A stretch of DNA of 43,605 nt. It comes from Burkholderiaceae bacterium (GTDB taxonomy: Bacteria > Pseudomonadota > Gammaproteobacteria > Burkholderiales > Burkholderiaceae_C). The position numbers and the translations under genes were made by a program. The stretch lies in the NCBI GenBank assembly GCA_019745615.1, contig JAIESZ010000321.1, positions 1-43,605 of the forward strand, read 5' to 3'. The notes under the pieces were generated by a model. The model had not been told where the DNA came from. It saw only the letters and a list, made by a program, of their open reading frames with translations, and made no database searches. Positions 1 through 9,900 of the stretch are shown here, piece by piece; the first letter of the stretch is position 1, and every line of letters starts with the position of its first letter.

Positions 1-38
1 TTCACCAGCTCCATGCAGCGTGCACCCCACTTCAAAGG

Positions 39-76
39 CTTAGCGTACGATTTTTTCCGAATTCTGCGACGACCCC
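39..76 (-). repeat. Tn3-family 38-bp terminal inverted repeat
   Basis: Read on the minus strand, these 38 bases begin GGGGTCGTCGCAGAATTCGG and end CGTACGCTAAG. That matches the known pattern of Tn501/Tn21-subgroup terminal repeats. The GGGG outer end is at 76, so the transposon body lies to the left, outside the window. Bases 77-81 (tatat) would be the 5-bp target duplication. A reading frame enters from base 1 and runs through the repeat to a stop at 115-117; it may be a chance extension of a transposon gene. The family is recognised from memory of the repeat, not from a search. Confidence 0.75.
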
Positions 77-560
77 TATATCTACAAGGTAATTCCATAG
101 TACTCTATAGAAGATAGATTTTATCTTTTGATTTTTTATAAACTTTAAACATTAAGATATAGCATCTACTAGGAATTACCCGAATATATAGTATCACTAT
201 GATTTAGATTCAAATAGTATTTCATTGCTATAGTGCCTATAAATTTATGTATAGATGCTCAATGCTGCAGGCGCTTCGCGCAACATATCAGGGAGGACGG
301 CTTGAACGCCGCCTCCTGGGTTCAGTAGCACACTGCTGAGGTGGCAAAGGGCTTTAGAGGCCTTCTACGGGCTCAAAGTGGTTGAGGTAAGGGGTGGGGT
401 ACTTGATAGTGCTCTAACGGCTCAAAGCGCTTCTTTTTGCGCAACAGTGCTTTAGCCGAGGCTCATAGAGCCTTCTTCTTGAGCTTAAAGTCTTTGTGGG
501 TAGTGTGTTCTAGGTTCATAGTGCGGAATCCTTAAGATTCCTTAAATAACTTAAGCCACT
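77..560. other. AT-rich gene-free stretch next to the transposon end
   Basis: No convincing gene. Bases 77-260 are strongly AT-rich. Bases 270-540 are mixed and contain several short related words, including ggctcaaag near 368 and 417. A small palindrome lies at 526-542 (ggaatc, 5-nt loop, gattcc). With the iteron-like array that follows, this could be a former replication or partition region, but no replication gene is visible. Confidence 0.4.
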
Positions 561-644
561 AGGTCTTTGCTACACAGCACCAGGTCTTTGCTACACGCCA
601 CTAGGTCTTTGCTACACAGCATCAGGTCTTTGCTACACGCAACG
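561..644. repeat. Four 21-bp iteron-like direct repeats
   Basis: The core AGGTCTTTGCTACAC recurs at 561, 582, 603 and 624 with exact 21-bp spacing, about two helical turns. The 6-bp spacers alternate: copies 1 and 3 resemble each other, as do copies 2 and 4, giving a 42-bp higher-order unit. Helically phased repeats beside AT-rich DNA are typical of plasmid replication iterons or cooperative operators. No Rep gene is in the window, so the role is inferred only. Bases 645-941 hold no gene that I can support. Confidence 0.7.
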
Positions 645-941
645 CGGGCTGTTTGGGGCATGAACAGCTGTCCCGTACCCCTCTTGGGGTCTACTTCTCT
701 TCAACTTCAAGCACAGGGAGCACACCAGCTTCTCGGTTCATACGCTCTGATTTTCTTTCATTGGCCTGTGCTCACTCAGTTGTATGTATGCATCCACTGG
801 TAATGCAACCCATCTTTGATTGGCTTCTTGTTTTTGTGAACTGACATCAAAATTCTCACTCTGCTAGAGATTTTTTGATGTTGAACCTAATGTGATAAAT
901 CTAACCAGGCTCATCAAAAAATACAATCAAAGCCAAGATTT

Positions 942-971
942 TTGGTGAATTCGAAGTAATTGTGTTATAAT
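942..971 (+). promoter_or_regulatory. Possible sigma-70 promoter for the 196-aa gene
   Basis: A perfect -10 box TATAAT lies at 966-971. A weak -35 candidate TTGGTG lies about 18 bp upstream. It sits 30 bp before the first ATG of the downstream AT-rich gene. Confidence 0.45.
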
Positions 972-1000
972 GGCAAAATCTTAACAGCACTTTCATTAGT

Positions 1001-1591
1001 ATGAAAATTAAATCGACTTTGGTTTACGGTCTGGCTAAAATAACTCAGCCTTGGATTCATTATTTCAACGACATCTTGCTGTTTGCTCAAGAGCCAGAGG
1101 TTTTGAAAGATTGCAAAAACATCAGGAATCCAGAAATCCTTTCACTAGAAGTTCTGAAGGTTATTGCAAACGAGTTTTTGTGCATTTTCCATTTAATGGA
1201 AGAGACATCTTCTGTTTTTGCTGAAAATTATCAATTTTCGCCTTCTTATCTTGAAAGAATAAAAAAACGCCCTCACATGATTGATGAGCGCAAAGCTGTA
1301 GAAGCTTTCAACAAGAGAAGAGATTTGCTCTTGCAAATGTACGAGCAGGCATTAGAGCAGGTTGATTTTCATTTTTCAGAGAGAGCTAAAGAGATAGCTC
1401 TTTTAGAAGAGAATATTCGGGCTGCATCTAACAAGTTAGAGCATAAAAAATCAATAAAATTAGTCAAAGAAAAGAAAAAACAGCCAATCATCACCGAACC
1501 GGAAGATTTCCGAACCTACTATGGCGTATTTAATTTTTATATCAAATTCGTCAAAGATGAAAACGGCAACATCCAGATTGTCTACCACTGA
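1001..1591 (+). CDS. Hypothetical protein, 196 aa, AT-rich
   Basis: I do not recognise the family. The protein is rich in Lys, Glu, Ile and Phe. A helical, likely coiled-coil segment runs from about residue 95 to 155, ending in a very basic run near residues 145-160. There is no signal peptide or membrane segment. A promoter-like sequence precedes it and a strong hairpin follows 53 bp after the stop, so it looks like a stand-alone transcription unit. Its base composition is far more AT-rich than the operon to its right, suggesting separate acquisition. There is no clear Shine-Dalgarno before the ATG at 1001, so the start is uncertain. Confidence 0.6.
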   Translation: MKIKSTLVYGLAKITQPWIHYFNDILLFAQEPEVLKDCKNIRNPEILSLEVLKVIANEFLCIFHLMEETSSVFAENYQFSPSYLERIKKRPHMIDERKAVEAFNKRRDLLLQMYEQALEQVDFHFSERAKEIALLEENIRAASNKLEHKKSIKLVKEKKKQPIITEPEDFRTYYGVFNFYIKFVKDENGNIQIVYH

Positions 1592-1644
1592 ATCCATCTC
1601 CCTAAAACCATTGCTTATAAAATGACTTTATAAGCTTAATCCTA

Positions 1645-1680
1645 AGCCGCAGAAAGTTTGCATGAGAACTTTCTGCGGCT
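1645..1680 (+). terminator. Long hairpin, probable terminator
   Basis: A perfect 14-bp stem (agccgcagaaagtt / aactttctgcggct) with an 8-nt loop lies downstream of the 196-aa gene. It faces the end of the minus-strand helicase operon, so it may act from both sides. No strong T-run follows. A second, weaker hairpin lies near 1827-1848 (tgctcag / ctgagca, followed by ggctttt) immediately beyond the UvrD-like stop. Confidence 0.55.
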
Positions 1681-1851
1681 GCAATGCTTCACTTCAATCG
1701 AACTGATACCACAGTAGTACCCTCAGCTGCTCAAATCAAGTAGGATTTCCTGTGCTGACTGACCACACAGCCAGACCCAAAGCGCCACGGCTGCGGGCAC
1801 CATAGGTGTACTGGTTTGTGAGCTTGCTCAGTCCATTGCTGAGCAGGCTTT

Positions 1852-3960
1852 TCAGGTCAGCAGTAAAGTGGCACCTCGTTTGGCCCGGGTCAGTGCCACG
1901 TACAACAGTTGCCGCTGGTTGTTGTCTTTGGATTTTTCATCCAAATAGCTTTGCGGTGCTACTACTGCCACGCAATCAAACTCTAAGCCCTTCGCCCGGT
2001 GCATCGTGGACAGGTAAACCACATTGCGCTCATCAGTGTGGCTGCTTTGAGCTGTGACGCAAACTGTGCGAACACCGGCCTTTTGCAGCTGTTGAGACAG
2101 TGTGTCGCGTGTTTTTTCGTTGGCAGCAATCACGCAGTACGTCAGTCCAGCCTCGGATTCACTGCTCTGCCACTGCTTTAAGAATGCGAGAACTTCGGTG
2201 CTGGCCTTTTCCAGTCCATCCACCTCCAAGACTGCTGGTATTGGGCCGTGCGATAAGGAACGATAGCGCTGGCTTTCATCTTGGCCGTTGTCCAGGTCAT
2301 CGATGTCCACGCCTTCCAGCAAAGCAACTGCTTGGCGTCGAATTTCATCTGTCGTGCGGTAGTTGATGTAGAGCTTTTTCGAACGTCCGCGGATGTCAAT
2401 GCCGCACTGGCTCATCGCCGCTTTATTCCGGTGGTAAATGCGCTGATGGCCATCGCCGACAAAGAGCAGGTCGTTTGGGCCAGAGGGAACCATGGCACGG
2501 AGGAGCTTGAGTGCTTGAGGACCAAAATCTTGGCTTTCATCAACGATGATGCCACTGTAGCTGGTGCCTGCTTGTTGACCGTTGGTTAGCATATGTGCTA
2601 ATTCGCGGTAAGCATCGTTGACATCTTTGAGCTTTCTGGAGGCCAGTTGCCCCCGGTACTCATCAAAGACTGGCCAGACAGCATCTCGTTTGCTTCGGCT
2701 CAACACGACACCGCGCCCAATTCTGCGAGCGATGCGGTATTCTTCCAAGGTCGTAATGCCTTGAGCCAGCACGATTTGTTCGAACTCTTGCTCGTAGAAG
2801 TCATTGGGCAGGTCTAAGCTGGTATCGCGAACAGCCATCGCTGATTGCCACGCCTGCGCTGCTCCTTCTTGCGTGCGGTCGTACACAATCCGGTGTTCCA
2901 GCTTTTGTTTGCGCATATACGCATGCACCCAAGCATCAAGATTGGTCACTTCCAGGCGTTTGAGTACCTCTGGCTCACACAGGGTTTTCAGGTTTTGTTC
3001 GATATCACTGGACAGGTTGCGTGTGAAGGTCGTCAGCAGCACCTTTTGACCGGCAGGGGTTCTGTGTTCAGCCAGCCACTTGGCGCGGTGCATGGCCAAC
3101 ACTGTTTTACCGGTACCAGCGCCACCCAGCACACGTACCGGGCCACTGCGGTCACCTTCAGCCAGCTTCTTTTGTGTCGGGTGTAGAAAGACCCGCCACT
3201 GTGCCAGTGGGGCGTTCAGAATGGACAGTAAGGTCTCGTCATCACTGACGACTTTGAACCTGGATTGCGATTCGGGCGTAGTGAGGGCAGTCGCAAAGTC
3301 TTCTAGGTCAATCTGAGCGTTAGCGTCAGTTTCCCGGGCATTCAAGATGCCCTCAATATCATCACCAGCGGCCAGCAGGAACAGGCCTTCATAGGCCTCC
3401 ACGGGCAATTGGGCTTGTAGGGCATCGAGCTGTGCATCCGACATCACGCAGCGCACCATTTTCAGTAACTCGGCTGGAACGCCGAGACTCATCAACTGAT
3501 AGTCCGAGAAATCAGCAAATAGCGGCGGTGTCAGGGTGCTTGCCGTGGCCAAGGATGCTGGCTGGGTTACTGTAGGAACCAAAGGAGCAGCTTGGTTTGC
3601 TTGTTGCTCGGTCACTTGCTCCAAATTGACCAGTTGCATCGCGCCTGTGACAGGGTTGATGGCTAATTTTCGGTTCTTTGCCCAGCGGTAAGCATCATCG
3701 TGGTGGTCTACATAGAGCAGCACATACACGTCACCAGCAGCGGGTTTGAAGACAATGCCACGCCAATCGTCATCGAGCCTGACAGATTTGAGGTTGGCAT
3801 CTCGGGCACTGTGGATGTTCTCGTAGTTGATGCCCGTGCTGGTGGGGTCGGCTTGGAATTGCGTCGCCCACTTCATGATTTTGCTGTGCACTTTGGCAGG
3901 CAATTTCGACAGTTGCAGTAGGAAATCGTTGCTCAAAGCAACTTTGGGTTTGAGGGCCAT
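1852..3960 (-). CDS. UvrD-like superfamily I helicase with RelE/ParE-like N-terminal domain
   Basis: This 702-aa ATP-dependent helicase has a fused small domain. Residues 1-100 resemble the RelE/ParE toxin fold, ending in a motif with VDHHDDAYRWAKNRK. The SF1 helicase core follows: Walker A GGAGTGKT at about 279-286, a DESQD box near 475, a GDGHQRIY motif, a MHRAKGLEFD motif and the final YVALTRAKR motif VI at the C-terminus. It lies 4 bp after the stop of the giant helicase gene, so the two are surely cotranscribed and it is the last gene of the operon. UvrD-like helicases are frequent partners in anti-phage systems. The RelE-like part could be a structural or RNA/ribosome-binding module rather than an active toxin. 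The helicase call is firm; the defence role is inferred from the neighbours. Confidence 0.9.
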   Translation of the reverse strand: MALKPKVALSNDFLLQLSKLPAKVHSKIMKWATQFQADPTSTGINYENIHSARDANLKSVRLDDDWRGIVFKPAAGDVYVLLYVDHHDDAYRWAKNRKLAINPVTGAMQLVNLEQVTEQQANQAAPLVPTVTQPASLATASTLTPPLFADFSDYQLMSLGVPAELLKMVRCVMSDAQLDALQAQLPVEAYEGLFLLAAGDDIEGILNARETDANAQIDLEDFATALTTPESQSRFKVVSDDETLLSILNAPLAQWRVFLHPTQKKLAEGDRSGPVRVLGGAGTGKTVLAMHRAKWLAEHRTPAGQKVLLTTFTRNLSSDIEQNLKTLCEPEVLKRLEVTNLDAWVHAYMRKQKLEHRIVYDRTQEGAAQAWQSAMAVRDTSLDLPNDFYEQEFEQIVLAQGITTLEEYRIARRIGRGVVLSRSKRDAVWPVFDEYRGQLASRKLKDVNDAYRELAHMLTNGQQAGTSYSGIIVDESQDFGPQALKLLRAMVPSGPNDLLFVGDGHQRIYHRNKAAMSQCGIDIRGRSKKLYINYRTTDEIRRQAVALLEGVDIDDLDNGQDESQRYRSLSHGPIPAVLEVDGLEKASTEVLAFLKQWQSSESEAGLTYCVIAANEKTRDTLSQQLQKAGVRTVCVTAQSSHTDERNVVYLSTMHRAKGLEFDCVAVVAPQSYLDEKSKDNNQRQLLYVALTRAKRGATLLLT

Positions 3961-3964
3961 TACG

Positions 3965-6900
3965 TTACTCCTGTGTGCTCAAAGTCAAGCCTAGCTGCTG
4001 CGCTACGGTGTTGAACCATGCAGCCTCATCTATCTTGGTCATCGATTCATCCAATAGCAATACTTTCCATGTCTGCGCTGCCCAGAGGTCGAGCATGTCT
4101 GCTTGGTCGTTACGCAGAAGCACCAGCTTCTCAGACACCCAACACAATTCGCAGTCAGCCACTACTTTGCCCTTAGCATCCAGCAGTTCGTAGCTCACCT
4201 CTGGAATTTCAGCACCTGGTTGCGCCAGTTTTTGCAAGCCAGCACGCAATGGCGCTAGGACTTGCTCTAGGGTTTCATCCCAAGCACCGTGAAGAGCATT
4301 TTGGTGTGCAGAAGCTGCCGGCTGCGTACCGGACACAGCCAGCAATGGAGTGGGGTCGTGGGCTTTGAGACCAGAAGCGGTGGTGAGCCACATTCCGGGC
4401 AGAGTCTGGCTGGTGTTGTAGATATGCAGCCATAGCCGCCAAGCCCGGTGTAAGGCTTCTTCGTCCGGTGCTGCACTGTCATCCAGAACCAACACGCCCG
4501 GTGCGCTCCAGTTCTTACTGCCTTCAAAGCCCAGTCTGTCCATGCTCAGAGGCCAGAGACCAAATTGCTTGCACCAGCCATTGCCGCCGGAAACACTGGG
4601 TGCAAAGCCTTTTTGAACGGTTACCACTTCACTGGGCAGGCAATCTGACCATTGCGCTATCAAGGCCTTGCATGCTGCCATCTGCTTGGCATCTGATGGC
4701 ACCATCAAGAAACCATGCCACAAAGCGTTGCGCTGCAGCTGATGCACCGAGGGGTCGGCTGCCGCAGACTCCACTGGTGTTCCAAGCCAGCTCAACAGGC
4801 GAGCTACGGCATGCAGGGTAAATGCCTTTTCTTGCGCTTTGGGAGTTTTGTCTGATGCTTTGCTTCCGGTATGCCACGACATGGTCGCTAGGGGGGAATC
4901 GAGGTCGGTCTCGACTTCCCCTTTCATGGCTGAAGCGACATCGTTGTGCGTGACAGACCACACCCAGAAATTGCCGCTGGCAACAATCGCACTGCGCTTG
5001 AGCGCATCTTCCCTCAGACTATCCTTGTGATATGCCCAGCCGTCGCAGAACACGGCAATTGGACGCCTCGGGCTGTTGGACGACCAAGGCCAAATCACAA
5101 AGTCTGGTTTACTGTGTACCGAAACACCTTGGTCTGGGCCCAACGAGCACTGCGGCTCTATTTTGTAGCGTTGGCCACCAATTTCCAGCACATGCCCCGA
5201 CTTGCCGTGTACCACGTCGCCGACTAACTTGACTTTGGGGATGGCACCGCAACCGCCTAAGCGTTTGAGGCTTTCGATAAAACGCGCCTCCAGTACCGAA
5301 TCAAAGTGTGGATTGATGTAAATGTCGGAGATGGTTGCGACGCGTTCGAGCTGGTCTAATGCGCCCACCAGTTCTTCGAGCACTTCTTGGGCTGTATCAC
5401 GCGATACCAGCTCCATGCTGCGGCCAAGTCGGTACTGGAAGACACAGCGGTAACAGCCATCTTTTTCTGGGTCATCGTGACACGAGCAGTCGGCCACGGC
5501 AGCCAGGGCCATGTTCAGCACTTGGGTCAAGGTACCTGCTTCCTGCGCCAAAAGTTGATGCAGATAGCCAGTGCCGCCGGGTACCGAGTCGTACAGCATG
5601 ACGTAGAAACGTTTCGGGCCCCCATCTTTGCCGGGTTCATCTTGCAGCACCATGCGCAGGTGGTCGACTTTGCCACCGAAGCGTTTCTTTAAGCCCAGTT
5701 GCACTGCTGCCATGAACGACTGCACCACCCGCTCGTCCACCCCATTCTTGGTATACGGCACCAAGATACGCAGTGCTTCGGATTCAAACTCCCGGTACAG
5801 GTACAGGCATTCGAGCAGGTTGCTGGGGTCGTCACTGTTGCGTTTGGGGCAGTCAAAGCTGTGGAGTTGCTCTTGCGATGCCGTGCCACTGCGCTTGAGG
5901 GTTTTCTGCACCTTGCCGCAGTGTTGGCACAGTCGAAATCCGGGCCGCGCTGATTCTTTATCGGCCACCTTGAATGCTTCGCCGGGCTTGGCTAATTCAC
6001 CAAAATTCACATCGCGGAAGGTAACGCGGGTGATGAATTCAAACCCGAAGGGCAGCTCTCCGGTGTTAATCTGCCACGCTTCGCGGATGTCCGATGCCGC
6101 AAAATCGGCCATGAGCTGGCGGATGTAGTATTTGGGCTCTCGGTCTTCGGTGCTGTCGTCGATGCGCACTTCGGTGTCATTGCTGTTGGCAATCGCTTGC
6201 TTGAAACGCAGCAAGGTGCGTCGCTGGGCAGCATCTGACCACATGGCGTCATTGCAGCGCGGGCATTGCAGGTGGATATCTGGCTGTTTGACCAAGTTTT
6301 GCATGTGGTGGCAAGACGGACAGAAGCGCCATGCCTCGGCCTTGGCCAGATTCATGTTGATTTGGTCCACTTCTACGCGCCGTTGGTTGGCGTAGAAGCG
6401 GTTTTCTGGGGCAAATTCTGACAGCGCCGATTGTGCTGGCCGCTCGTATTTGAGGGTGCTCAAGGTGACGTAAGCGCCTTGGCCGGGCTCGTCACTGGCA
6501 CGCTTGCGCCACAGCACGGATTTGAGCTCTACCCCCGCCTCCGGAAACGCATAGTTTGGAATCAGCCCTGCATCGGTCAGGGTGTTGAGTAAGTCGCGGC
6601 CATTGATTTCTTTGATGAGTTCGAGCAACTTGTCACGCTCGCGCAGCAGTTTGTCCATCTCATCTTTCGTCGCCTCGTCTTGTGGTTTCTGTTGCAGCTT
6701 GGTTTTGGCGCGGTCGAGTTCATCTTTGCGTTTTTTGTAACTGCGCCGTTCTTCTAATAACTCTTCCAATGCTTTGACCAAGCAAACGCGCAAGCCGTCC
6801 GCTTCGCCTTGGCCTTGCATGAAGTCCAGCAAGCGAGCGCGTACCGCTTCATCCATGTCTTGTGCCAACAGCTCGACAAATGCGTCGAACAACCGTTGCT

Positions 6901-9900
6901 CATGTTGCAGAACATAGTCGCAAAACAGGTAAGGAAAGCGCTCTTGCTTGTTTTGGTCGATGGCATCGAGTGCTTGGGACGTTTGCTCTGGCAGGGCTTT
7001 GTCGTTGCTGAGGTTGGCTACCCAATCGTCCATACAAAAGGCGAACAATTGGCGGCGCAGCACTTCTGCGGCCTGCAAGAATACCCCCGGCGGCGCAACT
7101 TCGCCACTGAGCATTTCTTGGGTTTCGGCAAAGAAGTACAAATCGTGTGGGCTGCTGCCATCGGCCAAGGTGGTGGTCACTGCATTGCCATCACGCCGCC
7201 CAGCCCGGCCTATGCGTTGCAAGAAGCTGGCTTGGTTGGGCGGCACGGAGCACAGCAAGACGGAAGATAAATCACCAATGTCCACGCCCATCTCCAAGGT
7301 AGGGGTGGCAGAGAGCAGGTTTTCAAACCAGGGCTGCGGCTGCTTACTCTTGAAACGTTTTTCAAGCTCCTCTCGTGTTTGGCGCTCTAGTAGGCCGGTG
7401 TGTTCTGCCGCAATCACCCGGCGCAGGTCGCCTTGGCTGTAGCGTTGTGCCCACCAGCTACGTGCTTCGGGCAACAGCATCTCATAATGCAATTGCGGTG
7501 CGTCTAGACATGGCATACCGAGTAATTGCTCGGCCATGTATCGGGGCACGGTCAGGCGGCGTTTGCTGTCTTCGGTGGCCACAAAGGCGACCGTGGTGTG
7601 CAGCTCCAAGGCATCTGGGTTGAGCGCCCAAGTGTCTCCTTGGTGATGGCTGGTTTTAAGCAACACGCCGCTGGAGGCCAATACTTTGAGTGCCTCGGCA
7701 TAAAGAGCGGCCGCCATGCCTTTGCCCAATAGGGTTTGTTGGCCCAACACCGCCTCAGCCCAGCGCTCGTACCATGTACGACTGCTGCCCGAAATCTTGT
7801 CGAAGTCACGCTGGTTGCCTTGTGTCAGAAAAACAGGGCGCGGGGTACTTTCTCCCATCTTGGGCAACCACTCATTGCGGCCAGCGGTTTTTATCAGTGC
7901 ATACACATTGCCGTCACCCGCATAATTGGTCAGCTCGGTGTGCATCACCCCGCCTCGGCGGCGCAGGTGGGTCAACATACCCCATAACCATTGGGCTACC
8001 GTTTTCTGCTCAAGGCCATGGGCACCGTACTGCTCTTGGCACACCGGCAAAAGCTGCCCGGCCGCTGCATGCACCGTCTCCCAAGGTGGGACTAACACGG
8101 CTTTGCCGATGCGCTCCAAGGTGCGGCCACGCTGGCTGAGGTAGGTAAATTCGCTGTAGGCTTGCCACAGCAGGCGCTTTTTGACCCGCTCGGGCAAGCG
8201 GCTTTGAGCAGGCAGGCTTTGGTGCTGCAACAATCCCACCACCCAGTCGTGCTGCCAGGTCATATTGGGGGCGATAAATTCGGCTACTAAGTGCGCTGGC
8301 GGCATGTGCAGCACTGAGCCTTGGGTCTCAAAGCTGCGCGCTATCGCTGCTAGGAAATCGCTCCAACCCATGCCCTGCGCGTCGGTGCTGATTTCATCAA
8401 TCAGGTGCGCTAAGGCTGTGCGTACATTGTTGAGGTAGGTTCTGGCACCGAAGAAGCCCGCCCGGTGGGCGGCATCTTGCACAGAATCAGAGAATGCAAT
8501 CAGCTTTTTATCGTCATTGAAAACGCTGGCCCAGCTGCTTTCCACCACTTGGGAGCCCAAGGTGGCGTTACGCGCCCCCAGCAGTAGCAGCTCATCACTC
8601 TCGCCGCAGGCCGGGCAGGTGGTGTCGTGCAGGGTGAACTGTGTCTTACCCCTGAGTTGGGTTTTTTGTGCCGTGACCCGAAAAACGCTCAGTAGCTCTT
8701 TGTGGCCACAGGCCAAGCATTCGTCTTGTGCGTGTTGTAAGGTGCCGCAAGAAACACAAACGCGCTCGACCACACCATCGACGTGATTACTACGACCACG
8801 GCCTATGCTGGATGCGGCGTAAAAACGGGTGGCTTCGGGCCTTCTGGCAAACCAAGTGTTGTAGATTTCATTGAGCTCGGTCGATAGCTTGCTGCTGCCT
8901 TGCACCAGTCTTGAAATCCAACCGGTGGTGCGGCATTGGCTGCATTGCACCAAGGGCAAGTACACGCCATCGCGTTCACCGGGCAGGTCACGTTCGCTGC
9001 GGAAACGAATATCCTGCGGCTCAACGCTGAGTTTGGCCACCATGCGCCGCAATTCACGCACCCATAACTGCACGCGTAGCGTGACCAAGGGCTGTTGGTT
9101 CTCGCCCAAGGCCCAAGCGACAAGCACCAGCAAGGCATCTAACACTTGCCCAACTTGCGCCTGCGAGGCCGCAGGCATGTTGCGCGCAAACGATTCGCTC
9201 AGTTCGCGGTAGCTGACCACGCCACCCTTGACGATTTTGAGCAGGTTAACAAAAAGCTGGTGTTGCTTGAGCAGCCGGCCCAACTGTTGCCGCCACTCGG
9301 GGGCGGCAACATCAATAGGCGGCGGTGTATCGGGAAAGAACAGCCTAAACCAAGCTGCCACTGCTGCTTGCGGGCCAGCGTACTGGCCCGCTTCCAAGGC
9401 GGCCACCAATTCGGGCCGGAAGCTGAACATGTAATCGACAGTAGCATCTTCGAGAAACAGACCCACCGATTGGCGGCTTTCGATGACCACAGCGTCTTCA
9501 TCAAACGGCACGCCGAAGATTTGTCGTGCGTAGTCGCGCAGGGGTGTGGTATCGGAGGAGCCGCCCAAGGTAGCCGAGGTGCCAGCACAAATTAAATGGC
9601 CATTAGGTATCTTTAATCTGGCGCGCAAGCGGCGCAACAACAAGGCCAAGTCGGTGCCCTGCGCGCCATCGAAGGTGTGCAGTTCATCGACCACCACGTA
9701 GCGCAAGCTGTCTGGGATATTCATGGCCCAGATGCGCCGGTCTTTGGGGCGCAGCATCAAGTAGTCCAACATTTTGTAGTTGGTCAACAGGATGTCTGGG
9801 GGATGTTTGCGCAGGGTCTCACGGTCGGTGATGACCGAGGTTGGTGTCATGAGCATCCCTTCGCCCGGTGCGCCAGCCTGCCCGCCCACATACAGCCCGA

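Noticed and set aside
561-644. CRISPR array
   Set aside because: The 6-bp spacers are far too short and alternate between two types; iteron-like is a better fit.
567-844. Two plus-strand frames across the iteron array
   Set aside because: Their first residues simply translate the 21-bp repeat (LLHATRSLLHS pattern); there is no ribosome site and no family likeness.
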